Assembly (NCBI GenBank): GCA_022575985.1
Contig: JAKSXM010000007.1
Coordinates: 21,392,501-21,456,500, forward strand
DNA length: 64,000 nt
Origin: Anagrus nilaparvatae
Lineage: Eukaryota > Arthropoda > Insecta > Hymenoptera > Mymaridae
Reading direction: 5' to 3'
Below, one piece after another: positions 10,590 to 21,808 of the stretch. The notes under the pieces were generated by a model that was not told the origin of the DNA, did not search any database, and worked only from the letters and a program-made list of their open reading frames with translations. The translations under genes and the position numbers were made by a program. How positions within the stretch are numbered: the stretch's first letter is position 1; each line of letters opens with the position of its first letter.

Positions 10590-13500
10590 ATGGTAAGTTT
10601 ATAATTTTTTTAAAATAATTATCATTTTAGGATAGATTTTATAATTTATTTTCGTTTATTTTGTGAATAAATTTTAAGTGAAATTTCGTTAATTACATTA
10701 TCGTGTAATATTATTAAAATTTGAGTAATTTTATGTAAACATTTAAAGTGAAGTGATATTAATAACGATCATGTAAATGTTGGGTTAAATAAAAAAATGT
10801 GATTCTTGATGAATTTTTGAAAACAGCTTTGCTGTTTCTGTAAATAATTTTAAAAAATTGAAAATATTTATTTGAAAAATTTATCATTCAAAATAGAATA
10901 TAGAAAAAAAATTTTTATTTTAATTGATTTAGATTATGTCATTGATTGCATCTTACTTGAACGTATAATTTAAGTTGATAATATTTTTAAGACTCATTTA
11001 ATTTTTAAGTAACTTTGATTCAAAATCAAATAATAATGGAAATCATACTAACTGAAAAATTTGTTTAATAAATTAAAATTAAAGAAAATTTAGGGCTTTT
11101 TAAAATTTTGATTTTATATTTACTATCGATTTACTCGTTTACTCTAATAACGACAATTTAATAATCTAAGTACTAATTATCTTAAAATTGATACTGTAAT
11201 AAAAAATAAATATATTTTTAGATTTTTTTTTAATTTATTAGGTAATATAATTAAATGTAATTCAAAAAATAAACTGTCTTAAAGTGTCGTGATTAATTTA
11301 GTTCTCAATCAATCTATAAACGAATTGGCGACTAAATATATATAGAGAATACGGTCAAAACTGTCGATAAGTTGTAACTATAATTAGCTGAAAAAGGAAG
11401 AATAGAAACCAAAAAAAAAATTGTTTGAATTTTTTTAGATCTTTTTCTTTCGCGATCTATTTTATTTTTGTAGCTATTTACAATTTATTTGATCGTTGGT
11501 TTCGTTAGTTAGATTGTTTGGCTTATACAGTTAATTAGTATCTAAATAGATTTTACGTTGCTCGATAGTTAATTGATATGGTACAGGCTGATTTTTTGCT
11601 ATTATTTGATGCAATATTTGTTTTTTAATTTTAATTATTTTAAAAATCAGACTAGAACTGATTACCATTAAATTAAAAATTAAGAATCATAAGATTTTAT
11701 TTTTTTTAAATTATTTTGAAATTAATTACAATTAGTTACTTTTTATCTGATACGTCCATTAAAATTTTTCATCGAGAATCATGGATTTCGGGTCGCTAAA
11801 TACGAATAAGAAATCTATTTACACAAAAAATGGTCCAATTTCCCATAATAAACAACTTTAGATTATTTTTTTCGTTTTTTTTTTACGAATTTTTGGTAAA
11901 AAACGAATGACATAATCGTATTTAGCTACCTCAAAATCATATGTACCAAATGAAAATGTTGGAAAACTGTAAAAGATAACTTGTAGTTGAAAAATTTTTG
12001 ATGGTCTATCAGCAAAAAAATGGGACTGCGAAATAAGGATCCAAAATTCTAAAAATTTAACTTATATCATGGTTTTCATTTATTCATATTGAAACAAATT
12101 CTTGAATAATTGAAGATCTTTACACTAAAAAAAAAGTTTTGACCTAAAAATTGTGAAGGCAAAATGAGAGTAACATTTTTAGTCCCAAAAATTTATTTTT
12201 TTCATATAAAAATTTTCAAGTATTCACAAATCGTAGATTTAGCGTTTATGGGTTAAACGAGCGAATTTTTTAGCTTATTGTGGTGAAGTTTTAAAACCAG
12301 TAGTCCAAAAACACAAATATACAAAAAAATTATAAAAATTAAAGTTAATATTAATAACATCAAATATTGAATAAACTACATGGCCAGGCTGCTTCGCTTG
12401 AAAATTCCAGCAAATGCTTGAATATTCAAGCAAAAGTATTGAATTTTCAAGTAAAGCAGCCTGGCCGTGTATAGAAAAATATCAGAATGATATGGGTATC
12501 TTAAAATTTCTTTTTTTTTCGTGATAAAACAATATTTTAAATTATTTTTTAAGGCTGATAAGGATAAGAAGAAGAAGACTAAAAAGAAGGAGGATGGAAA
12601 AAAAGAAGAAGCCGCCGTAGCCTCCCCTGCAGCAACAGCCACTCCAGATCCAGAACCAACTCCAGAAAAACCAGCTACACCAGCAAAATCAGCTTCAGAA
12701 ACTCCAAAATCTACTGCCTCGTCTAGGGCAAGTCGTGGTAGCAGAAAAGTTAAGAGAACGGGTTCTAGTGTGTTCTCTATGTTTACACAAAAACAAGTTG
12801 CCGAATTCAAAGAGGTATGAAACTTTTCGACTTATGTTTTAATTTCAAAATTATTTTTAGTTTCAATGATTTCAAATAATGTTCTTACACCCATTAACTT
12901 ACACGTAAAATGCATTATTTAATTTATGCGATAAAAAGGTTCATTTAGGATTCTGGCATAAAACGTACTTTTTTTTACTCACACTACTGCAATATACATT
13001 AAAAAAAAAATAAAATAAAAATCTAGCCACGCGCCACGCTGACATGGGATTTGAAAGAATTATTTGAAAAAAAAGTAATAAATGTTTTAGTCCTGTCGCC
13101 AGCAATGCTATTTAATGCCCTAAAATGCCATAAAAGCTCCATGGAAAAAAATGGGTGGTATTTATGTTTTTTGACCCGCTAAACACGAATCCGGGGTCTA
13201 TTTCGCAAAATTCGTGGTCTTCTTTTTGTTATTAACAAATTATTGACCAATTTTAATGACAATAACAAAAAATTGACAACGAATTTTGCAAAATAGACCC
13301 CGGATTCATGTTTACCGGGTCAAAAAACATAAATACCACCCTTTTTTTTCCATGGAGCTTTTATGGTATTTTAGGATTTTATAGCATTAAATAGCATTGC
13401 TGACGACAGGACTATTTTATTTTCTTTTTCTGAAGTTTTTATTAAGTTTTTAATATTATTTTTAACAACATAGTTTTACTAAAACAAGGTTTACAATAAG

Positions 13501-14333
13501 TTCCGGCTGCAGAAACCGGTAAACTCCAGCTTCGTTCGTTTTTTTTGAATGGAAATACTAACTTTTATTTTTAGAAAATAAATTTTTCGTCTTTATTTGA
13601 TAAAAATATAGAGTCAAATTTTCTTCATTTTTTGCAAGCAGTTTTTTGTGTAAAAAAATGTCCTAAGAAAAATATCTCTTTTAAAAAATATCAACTTTAT
13701 CCTGAAATTGTCCAACTATTCGATAAACAGAAATTAATAATAAATTACATAAAATAATATTTTTGTAGGCTTTCCAACTCATGGATAGGGATAAGGATGG
13801 TATTGTAGGAAAAGCTGATCTTAACTTTATGTTTGATCAAGTTGGTAAAATGGTGACTGAAAAAGAAATCGACGACATGCTTGCTGATTCTCCAGGTCCA
13901 CTTAATTTCACTCAACTGTTACAAATGTTCGCTGGCCGTATGCAGGAAGGAGGTAAATTCATTTGCATATTTACAATTAATTTATATCTGCACATGACTA
14001 ATGAAAAAAATGTTTGCTTGTTTAGGTAATGATGATGACGAAACTGTAATCAAAGCATTCAGGACATTCGACAATGGATTTGGAAAAATTAATGGAGAGA
14101 GGTAAGAAATATTAAAATCATTAAAAGTTATAAACAAATACAAATACAAATAAACGTTAATAAAATGAATTTTTTACAGATTTAAGCATGCTTTAATAAC
14201 ATTTGGAGAAAAATTCACACCAAAAGAAGCAAATGAAGCTTTTGATCATATGTACATAGATGATAAGGGAAATGTTGACATTGAAAGTCTTATAAATATG
14301 TTAACTGGTACTGGGGAGGATGATGATGATTAA
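10590..14333 (+). CDS. Mlc2: Myosin regulatory light chain 2, muscle type
   Basis: Exons 10590-10592 (just ATG, then GTAAGT), 12554-12814, 13769-13952, 14026-14101 and 14180-14333 give 678 nt: 225 residues plus TAA, in frame throughout. The protein starts MADKDKKKKTKKKEDGKK. A Lys-rich then Ala/Pro-rich N-terminal extension (residues 2-65) matches the insect muscle RLC extension. KRTGSSVFSMF places candidate kinase-target serines at 72-73. EF-hand 1 is DRDKDGIVGKAD (94-105), with Asp at the first, third, fifth and last loop positions, the one functional divalent-ion site typical of RLCs. The later EF-hands are degenerate, and the tail is acidic (GEDDDD). Length is close to Drosophila Mlc2 (about 222). 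It binds the myosin heavy-chain neck in thick filaments and tunes stretch activation through phosphorylation. A poly(A) signal AATAAA lies at about 14361. Confidence 0.95.
11775..11945. repeat. Degenerate foldback in Mlc2 intron 1 (GGGTCGCTAAATACGAAT type)
   Basis: GGGTCGCTAAATACGAAT near the left edge is answered by CGTATTTAGCTACCTCAAAA near the right edge. The word GGGTCGCT(A/G)A(T/A)CACGAAT recurs around 28.7, 40.8, 46.1-47.1 and 51.4 kb, so this is a decayed member of that set. Confidence 0.45.
12379..12469. mobile_element. 91-bp hairpin MITE, TA-flanked, just before an Mlc2 splice acceptor
   Basis: CATGGCCAGGCTGCTTCGCT at the left faces AGTAAAGCAGCCTGGCCGTG at the right. The inner stem includes GCTTGAATATTCAAGC. 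TA flanks both ends (12377-12378, 12470-12471). It lies only ~85 bases upstream of the acceptor at 12552-12553, where it could interfere with the branch-point region if transcribed as a hairpin. Confidence 0.7.
13090..13412. mobile_element. 323-bp foldback MITE, GTCCTGTCG ends, TA-flanked, in Mlc2 intron 2
   Basis: The termini GTCCTGTCGCCAGCAATGCT and AGCATTGCTGACGACAGGAC are inverted, between TA dinucleotides (13088-13089, 13413-13414). The arms continue with AAAGCTCCATGG and TTTTTTGACCCGCTAAACAC. The same terminal ~100 bp occur at both ends of the 1283-bp inner element at 40792-42074. Confidence 0.8.
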
Positions 14334-16600
14334 ACTTTATATTTTTAATTTATACATAATAATAAAAATATTATTAAAAAAAAAAAAAAAAATTTAATAC
14401 TGATAAATAAATGATTAATAAATATTTTGATTAAAATTATATTTAAAAGCATAATTGATGTATTTATCATAAAATGTAACATATTTTTCATAATATTTAT
14501 TTATACATACACTGTAAAAAATCTATTATTTTAATTTTTTAAGATTTTATGTAATTTTGTAAAAGTTACACGAAATAATGTAAAATTAAAAAGATTTTTT
14601 TGTAAAATCAGGGATAAAAAATCAATCAATAACTCGTTCATTTAAATCACTCTTATAATTTTCAAATACCATTTTTCGGGAGCAAAACAGAACTGATAGT
14701 AACATTAAAAATTAAATTTAACAATTCTTAATTTCTTTTGTTCTTTTAAAATTTCAGTAAAAAAAAAATTAATTTCATCATTTTCAAAAATCGTTTATAA
14801 ATCATACAAATCATAAAAATAAATTAACTATAAATAAAAAATACTTTTATGGTAATTTTAAAAAATAATTTCATTTTGCACATATTCATATTTGGTTTAA
14901 GTTCCATGTTATAACAAATAAACAATTAAAATGTTTATATATATTAATGTAATTTATCTGATTAATTTATATTTGTTATTTAAATAAAGAGCATACATAA
15001 TATTTATTAAAAGAAAAAATTTGTTTTATTATTCAATCCTTTGGAGAAAAATATGTAGGGAATTAAAATTATATTTGCATATTTAAGGACTTGTGATACA
15101 GTTGATATTCAGTTATTGATATCCCTTTCTCACTCATGTAATAATTTAGGGATTGCAACTTCAAATAAACGATAAAAAAAAATTGAAATTTTAATATTTA
15201 CATTATTATTTGCCAAAAAGTAAATCGAAAAATACTCATATTCAATCGTAGAGTCACTTAATATAATTACAAGCAATTTTTTACCCCTTAAGAGGGACTT
15301 TTTCGGGTACCCCCTATGAATATGTTCTATACTAAAATCGTTTAGTTTCATTTGTTAAATCCTTTTATTACATTAGTCAAAATTCTCCATACGAACCTTC
15401 CAGCCCTTGCTTTGATTCTAAAGAAACTGTATCATAAGACTTTAATATTTCTTTTGAATAATTGTATTAATACTAGATAAAATATATTTACTTTGATAAT
15501 ATACTTACTTTTACATTAAAATCAGCAGATATATGTAACAGGATAATTTTTGGATTTGGAATAAGAAAAAATTAAATTTTTTGATTATTTTTTTATTTGT
15601 ATTTCTTACACATAAATATTAACAAAATATATCACAGCAATTATTTGTTATTGTTACTATGTAATATTTATTCTGTATAAAGTTGGATATAATAACAAAT
15701 AAATAAATTTTAAAATAAAATAACAATCATTATAATTTATGGCGAACCAACAGATTATGAGTCTTGACAAATCACATTTTAAGTTTTATTAAAATTAAAA
15801 AATTTTCTTATTATAAATAAAAATTTTGTAAAAAATAATAATTATTTAAAATTAATTTTGACCATAATGTTTTTGCAATAAGCAAATATTTTTAATTATT
15901 GTATTAAAAAAATGTCATAAATTCTATTTAATTATATACATTTTTTATCATATTTAGAGGACTCTCCACTCATAATCAATTTGTTAATTCTATATGCTTT
16001 TATCGTAACTAAAAATTGAAATTTTTTAATTTTTTACTGTAACCAAAGCTTTTAAAATTAAAAATTTGATCGTTTGTGGAGAGGAAGGTTTAATTCATTT
16101 TTCATTATTCAGTTTTCAGAAAAATTACAACATTTTTTATTATACATTACAATTTTTTTTTGCTAAACAATATTGTTGAATTTAATTACAAATTATTAAG
16201 GAATCATAGAATTAATTTATAATTTATTATTTTAATAATTTTAATATATTTACAATTTGCATTTGTTAAAATATATATATATATTTTTTTGTAATCAATA
16301 TGGTGGATTTTTTAAAACGTTTTCATGGTAAATTCTAATCAAAAAATTGGAATAATTAGGTAAAGTTAATTTGTTCCCTTTAAAAAATTTGCTGAATTAT
16401 GTACGTTTTAATATTTTTTTTAATGCTTAAATTTTTTACTTTTAAGAACAACAAAGCAAAAAATTTATTTAGTTTATTCACTATAAATTATTATTAATAT
16501 TTTTTATGTAATAATTTTTTTTTATTATTGAACACTGTATATTGCGTTTTAGCTCAAGCTTATGAATATTGAATAAAATTTTAAGCACCAAGGGTTCAAA
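14334..16600. other. AT-rich intergenic DNA
   Basis: Beyond the Mlc2 3' UTR and poly(A) region I see no gene here. A fragment near 15285-15325 (CCCCTTAAGAGGGAC, GGTACCCCCTATG) resembles the CCCTTAA/AAGGGG foldback repeats elsewhere. The remainder is poly-A/T and short (AT) runs near 16270. Confidence 0.5.
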
Positions 16601-16905
16601 AATAAATTTAAAATTTCATTTTATAAAAAGATGCAGTTATATACTTCTTTTAAAATGGAAGCATAGGTCTAGCTGCTTTCTTTATTTCAGTTATCTGAAA
16701 TGCTCAAAAGACTATTGCACCGGGACTGCTAAGGTTATTGATATGGACGAATGACATAAGAGTAATAAGGAATCATGTTCCCCACTGCGAACCAGACCGT
16801 AGAGCAATTATCATTGCTAGGTTTAGGGATGCACTGCGAGCTTCTTTGCGTGATAATTATTCATCATTAAAAAAGCTGTATGATTCAATGCTATTAGTGT
16901 AAGTA
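16600..16905 (+). pseudogene. Decayed FLYWCH-like zinc-finger fragment
   Basis: One frame reads YLKCSKDYCTGTAKVI and, after a frameshift with stop, a second reads RNHVPHCEPDRRAIIIARF followed by FRDALRASLRDNYSSLKKLY. A Y-x-K-C-x4-C-x-G-x-A element followed by N-H-x-P resembles the end of a FLYWCH domain. Downstream helical sequence also follows FLYWCH domains in insect transcription factors and MULE-type transposases. The stop and frameshift mark it as broken. It could be a transposon relic or an exon of a host FLYWCH gene; the family call is tentative. Confidence 0.42.
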
Positions 16906-17091
16906 AAGCTTTATAAAAAGTGAAAAAAATTTTTAGAAAGATCATGACTTATAAGTCAAAGCGACAAATCTATTTAAGAAAAAGAAGTGCTTCCGAAAAC
17001 ACTGAATTAAGTAAAATTTAAATCTGATTCTCTGGAATAAAAATCCCCGATTTTTTAAAAATATTGCCTTAAAACTAATAATTGGTGCCTG

Positions 17092-17424
17092 GTGGAAAGG
17101 ACGCTTCCTGGTAAGCAGCCTGAACTGGCATATCATTCGAAAGCAGGTGAAACATTGCTTTTTTTAAGCTTGGTTCCTCATGAATTTAAACAAGGTATTC
17201 GTGTATTGGGAAATGGCGATTTCTTCAAATTGCCCAATTCTAGATATATGATACGATTGGCATCACTATTTAAGGGTGAACTTGACGCAAAAGCGTTACC
17301 TGTCGTTGAGACTGATGTCTCCGCTTCCCCCAGGACATTGGAGGAAAGTGGTAAAACTATACACATATGCTCTGTTTCTTCGTTCAACGAAGAATCACTT
17401 TCTAACAATTATTTTTCAAAATAA
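17092..17424 (+). pseudogene. Orphan ORF fragment, unrecognised
   Basis: An open stretch of about 110 codons with balanced, non-repetitive composition (for example LPGKQPELAYHSKAGETLLF, VPHEFKQGIRVLGNGDFFKL), richer in GC than its surroundings. It begins 190 bases after the FLYWCH-like fragment on the same strand, so both may be pieces of one decayed gene or element. No family is recognised and there are no good splice partners. Confidence 0.35.
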
Positions 17425-17499
17425 AAATTTTCATTTAGAGACAAAGATTCTAAAGGTCATGGATTTGTCATCTCTAATTAAAAAAGAAAATATATGTTA

Positions 17500-18358
17500 A
17501 CCATGAAATATTGAAATTTACTTATTATCCATACAAGTAGATAACTAGTATTCGAATTTCTTTCCACATTAAATCAAATGCTCATTCAAACTACTGAATG
17601 TAGTTAAATATCAAGTTAAAAATATTATATAACAGATTTAATTTCTGAATATAAGATAGTTGAGAATTAATAAGAGGATTTGAAGATAAAAAATCAAGCT
17701 ATGAATATTAAAGATTAACTAAATTAAAAGCTCTTTTATCATATTATGGATAAAGTATTTTAAAAGTGGCAATGAAATTTTGCTTTAACATAAAAATTCG
17801 TTTATTTACTTCATTTTTATGTAATTTTCACTCATAAATTAGGAAAATATTCAATTAAAGCGACTCTTTCACGAGCCCTAGCTATATCGTAGTCTTTTTT
17901 TGAAACTTAGATATTTGGCCATATTAATGTTCATTTAGGGGTCGGCGTTTTATATGTAATTTTGAACAAGAAAATGAAAAAAAATTCCAAAATGTTTAAT
18001 TGTTTAAACAAATACGAAACATTAAAATGAGGTTTTTAAGTGATTCGTAAAGCCAAAGAGTGTCAGGGCTGGGCAGTTCAGATCAAAATCTGCTTTACAC
18101 ATTTGAAGAGTATTTGATTTCAGCTGGATAAGCCTTGGAAAAATTTTTGAAAAAAACTTTTTTTACATAAGTTATAGCTAATTGTTAAAAAATATTCAAC
18201 CATTTTAGCGATTAATTTTATCCACAAATAGATATAACTTATCTTAAAAAGAGTTTTTTCGAGAAATTTCCCACGACTTCTTCAACTTTTCCACAACCAT
18301 GTTCAAAATAGATTATACTCTTTAACTTCACTAATGGACAGATCTGCTGATCTAGTTT
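17500..18358. other. AT-rich spacer before the 322-bp array
   Basis: No gene is seen. Short imperfect inverted stretches occur near 18155-18250 (TTTTTGAAAAAAACTT / AAAAAGAGTTTTTTCGAGAA). Confidence 0.4.
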
Positions 18359-19690
18359 AAAATGTAAATTGTATATGATAATTCTGCTCTGTACGCCAAG
18401 TCATGGTAGGCACTGTGAATATAATTACTATTTTTTAATCACGTGTATGATGAATATTTAAAAACATAAAAGATATAATCATATTCAACAATGATTATAT
18501 ATTTAAAATTAATAAAAGCACCGATTTGCTGAATTATTTTAAAATGTAAAATAGTATATGATAATTCTACTTTGTACGCAAAATCATGATAGGAAGTACC
18601 GATTTCAGTACTACAAAAGATATCATGTTCAACATAGATTATACTCTTTAACACAACTAATGAATAGATCTGCCTATCTAGTTTAAAATGTAAAATAGTA
18701 TGATAATTCTGCTTTATACGCAAAATCATGGTAGGCACTGTGAATATAATTACTATTTTTTAATCACTGTGTGATGAATATTTAAAGACATAAAAGATAT
18801 AATCATACACATCAAACCTAAAAGAGTTTTTTGTTACGCAGAAAATATTAAATGTTTATTTAATTCCTCTCTAAAGAATTAAATAAGCATTCAATCTTTT
18901 CTGCGTAACAAAAAACTCTTTTAGGTTTCGTGTGTATTCAACAATGATTATATATTTTAAATTAATAACAGCACCGATTTGCTGAATTATTTTAAAATGT
19001 AAAATAGTATATAATAATTCTACTTTGTACGCAAAATCATGATAGGAAGTATCGATTGCAGTACTACAAAAGATATCATGTTCAACATAGATTATACTCT
19101 TTAACATAACTAATGATTAGATCTGCCTATCTAGTTTAAAATGTAAAATAGTATATGATAATTCTGCTTTATACGCAAAATCATGGTAGGCACTGTGAAT
19201 ATAATTACTATTTTTTAATCACTGTGTGATGAATATTTAAAGACATAAAAGATACAATCATATTCAACATTGATTATATATTTTAAATTAATAACAGCAC
19301 CGATTTGCTGAATTATTTTAAAATGTAAAATAGTATATGATAATTCTACTTTGTACGCAAAATCATGATAGGAAGTACCGATTTCAGTACTACAAAAGAT
19401 ATCATGTTCAACATAGATTATACTCTTTAACATAACTAATGAATAGATCTGCCTATCTAGTTTAAAATGTAAAATAGTATATGATAATTCTGCTTTATAC
19501 GCAAAATCATGGTAGGCACTGTGAATATAATTACTATTTTTTAATCACTGTGTGATGAATATTTAAAGACATAAAAGATATAATCATATTCAAAAATGAT
19601 TATATATTTTTAATTAACAACTGCACCGATCTGCTGAAATACTTTAAAATGTAAAATAGTATATGATAATTCTGCTATATACGCAAAACT
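18359..19690. repeat. Tandem array, ~322-bp unit, about four copies
   Basis: The anchor TAAAATGTAAAATAGTATAT + GATAATTCT occurs twice per unit in two alternating versions. One continues CTTTATACGCAAAATCATGG then TAGGCACTGTGAATATAATT; the other continues ACTTTGTACGCAAAATCATG then ATAGGAAGTACCGATT. Same-version anchors fall near 18359, 18681, 19138 and 19460, and near 18538, 18991, 19317 and 19643. Spacing is 322-326, except where a 127-bp element is inserted. Single copies of the same sequence recur between the ORF blocks downstream to about 27.7 kb. Confidence 0.9.
18808..18934. mobile_element. 127-bp hairpin MITE inserted in one array unit, TA target duplication
   Basis: The unfilled site in sister units reads AATCATATTCAAC. 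Here it reads AATCATA, the insert, then TATTCAAC, so TA (18806-18807, 18935-18936) is duplicated. Ends CACATCAAACCTAAAAGAGT and ACTCTTTTAGGTTTCGTGTG are inverted, and the arms extend nearly to the centre (AAATAAGCATT / AATGTTTATTT). Tc1/mariner-type non-autonomous element. Confidence 0.9.
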
Positions 19691-20520
19691 ATGGTAGGAA
19701 GTATCGATTTCAGTACTATTTTTATTCAAAGCAAGGGATTGTCAGAAAGACATATTACTCGTCTGTAAAGAAACCTTATTTGCATTTTTTTATCCTAGCC
19801 GTAGGTACTCTACTTCATTTAAAAAGATCCAGGAATGCACAGTATTTATGTGACGGTAATATAGTAAATAATACAACTGCAGCTAAAACTATAGCATTTG
19901 GATTTTCTAACTACATTCAGAGATTAATAGTCATAAACTATCCTGAGAATCTAATGTTTAAAGATTATTATTACAATAATCTAATGTTTAAAGATTATTA
20001 TTACAATAAGTTTTCAGAATGCATAACTGGTTTACGATCTCGATACTCTAAATGTTCTCCTATTTTATGCACTGAGTTTAATGAAAATTTAATTTCAAGC
20101 TGTGGAAAGAATATTCAACCGATTGATTTATTTTCTCATCCTTGTTTCGTTACATCACTCTGGATTGGTAAAAATTTGTTTGAGTGGTTAATTGAAGATA
20201 AGATTTTTACTTATAAATTTGATTACGGTTTGCAAACTAATGAGGATATAATCAGAAAAAGACATAAAAAGACGTTCTGTAGATTATGTTTAAGAGAGTA
20301 TCCAATGATTCAATTATCTTATTTATGTAGTATTGTTTGTTCAATACTGAAAGTAAACTTCATTAAAATTAATGTGTACAAAAAGGTAAACCCTGAACCA
20401 GATAGAAATGCCATTAAAGTTGTTAAATTGGTTGAGAATATTTTAGATAGTGATGTTTCTCAGAGTCTAGATTGTAAAATAGTATATGATAATTCTGCTT
20501 TATACGCAAAATCATGGTAG
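19663..20520 (+). pseudogene. Modular ORF family, copy 1, fused to array sequence at both ends
   Basis: An open frame of 285 codons. The first ~20 codons and the last ~17 (KIVYDNSALYAKSW) are translated array repeat, so neither the apparent start nor the stop is original. The core (about residues 27-270) matches copies 2 and 3 and also keeps their upstream part open: where the others have TGA before LIVINYPENL, this copy has AGA. It ends abruptly after SQSLD, where the sequence jumps into the repeat. Two adjacent 30-base units at 19951-20010 duplicate LMFKDYYYNN in frame. Motifs include FSHPCFVTSLW, EWLIEDKIFTYKFDYGLQT and KKTFCRLCLREYPMIQ. No family is recognised. Confidence 0.6.
19951..20010 (+). 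repeat. In-frame 30-bp tandem duplication inside copy 1
   Basis: CTAATGTTTAAAGATTATTA + TTACAATAA is present twice in a row. The two other full copies and the diverged fourth have it once, so this is a recent local duplication of ten codons. Confidence 0.9.
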
Positions 20521-20649
20521 GCACTGTGAATATAATTACTATTTTTTAATCACTGTGTCATGAATATTTAAAGACATAAAAGATATAATCATATTCAAAA
20601 ATGATTATATATTTTTAATTAACAACTGCACCGATCTGCTGAACTATTT

Positions 20650-20965
20650 CAAAATGTAAAATAGTATATGATAATTCTGCTATATACGCAAATCTAAGGT
20701 AGGAAGTATCGATTTCAGTAATATTTATATTTTTATTCAAAGCAAGGGATTGTCAGAAAGACATATTACTCGTCTGTAAATAAAACCTTATTTGCATTTT
20801 TTCATCCTAGCCGTAGGTACTCTGCTTCATTCTAAAAGATCCATGAATGCACAGTATTTATGTGACAGTAACATAGTAAATAATACAACTGCAGCTAAAA
20901 CTACAGCATTTGGATTTTCTATCTCAATTCAGTGATTAATAGTCATAAACTATCCTGAGAATCTA
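20650..20965 (+). pseudogene. Disrupted upstream part of modular ORF copy 2
   Basis: An array-type repeat unit (20650-20740) runs into sequence colinear with copy 1 upstream of the ORF core (shared words CAAGGGATTGTCAGAAAGAC, AATACAACTGCAGCTAAAAC), but with frameshifts and the TGA at about 20934. The 204-codon ORF that follows is therefore N-terminally shortened. Confidence 0.6.
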
Positions 20966-21580
20966 ATGTTTAAAGATTCTTATTACAATAAGTTTTCAGA
21001 ATGCATAATTGGTTTACGATCTCGATACTCTAAATGTTCTCCTATGTTATGCATTGAGTTTAATGAAAATTTAATTTCAAGCTGTGGAAAGAATATTCAA
21101 CCGATTGATTTATTTTCTCATCCTTGTTTCGTTACATCACTCTGGATTGGAAAAAATTTGTTTGAGTGGTTAATTGAAAATAAGATTTTTACTTATAAAT
21201 TTGATTACGGTTTGCAAACTAATGAGGATATAATCAGAAAAAGACATAAAAAGACGTTCTGTAGATTATGTTTAAGAGAGTATCCAATGATTCAATTATC
21301 TTATTTATGTAGTATTGTTTGTTCAATACTGAAAGTAAACTTCATTAAAATTAATGTGTACAAAAAGGTAATCCCTGAACCAGATAGAAATGCCATTAAA
21401 GTTGCTAAATTGGTTGAGAATATTTTAGATAGTGATGTTTCTCAGAGTCTAGATTTAAATTACGTAAATTTAGTGTATGGAGTATTACCATCAGAAGTTC
21501 CATATACGAAAAAGACGACATTTAAAAACAATAGAAGGAATTGTGAACAGAAATTTAGTTTAACAAGTAAAATTGAATAG
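20966..21580 (+). CDS. Modular ORF family, copy 2 (204 codons), unrecognised
   Basis: An intact frame ending in TAG. It differs from copy 3 (24051-24665) by only about three residues (S/Y at 5, G/V at 17, N/D near 71). Order of motifs: FNENLISSCGKNIQPIDLFS, then LFEWLIENKIFTYKFDYGLQ, then RHKKTFCRLCLREYPMIQLS, then a Lys/Asn-rich tail. There is no signal peptide, membrane span or recognisable enzyme motif. The ATG is internal to a longer ancestral frame, so start usage is uncertain. It lies 13 bases upstream of a second ORF on the same strand. It could be virus-derived, transposon-derived or a host multigene family. Confidence 0.5.
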   Translation: MFKDSYYNKFSECIIGLRSRYSKCSPMLCIEFNENLISSCGKNIQPIDLFSHPCFVTSLWIGKNLFEWLIENKIFTYKFDYGLQTNEDIIRKRHKKTFCRLCLREYPMIQLSYLCSIVCSILKVNFIKINVYKKVIPEPDRNAIKVAKLVENILDSDVSQSLDLNYVNLVYGVLPSEVPYTKKTTFKNNRRNCEQKFSLTSKIE

Positions 21581-21592
21581 TATTAAAGTAAA

Positions 21593-21808
21593 ATGTTTTT
21601 GGAAATTGAGGATGAAGATTTTCATTACAAGTATCATTTAGATTATGGAATTAAGACTAAAGGCGAAAAAGTTAAAAGTGTAAAGTCGTATTATCTCGAG
21701 CAATACCAACATTTAAGTGACATGATCTATGATACTGATTACGAAGTAGATTCACCCGATTATTTCAATGCTAAATATGTTATTAAATTTTTTAAATTAC
21801 ATGTATAA
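21593..21808 (+). CDS. Small ORF (71 codons) downstream of copy 2, related module
   Basis: The start reads EIEDEDFHYKYHLDYGIKT, which parallels EWLIEDKIFTYKFDYGLQT of the larger ORF, so it looks like another copy of the same module that lost its N-terminal half. An acidic Tyr/Asp-rich stretch (DMIYDTDYEVDSPDYF) follows. The last codons run into repeat. The corresponding piece at 24678-24848 has a stop after VDSPD-equivalent residues. Function unknown. Confidence 0.4.
   Translation: MFLEIEDEDFHYKYHLDYGIKTKGEKVKSVKSYYLEQYQHLSDMIYDTDYEVDSPDYFNAKYVIKFFKLHV

Noticed and set aside
12376..12810. Long minus-strand frame over the Mlc2 Ala/Pro region
   Set aside because: It is the antisense of a verified Mlc2 exon. 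The apparent Ser/Ala/Val-rich protein is a by-product of repetitive codons.
18439..19433. Repeated minus-strand frames of ~70-100 codons in the 322-bp array
   Set aside because: Translations of a tandem repeat. Frames are short, hydrophobic and broken by the same stops; no evidence of selection.
18359..19690. 322-bp array considered as centromeric satellite
   Set aside because: Only about four units, and single units are interspersed with ORF fragments over 9 kb, so it is a local dispersed-and-tandem repeat.
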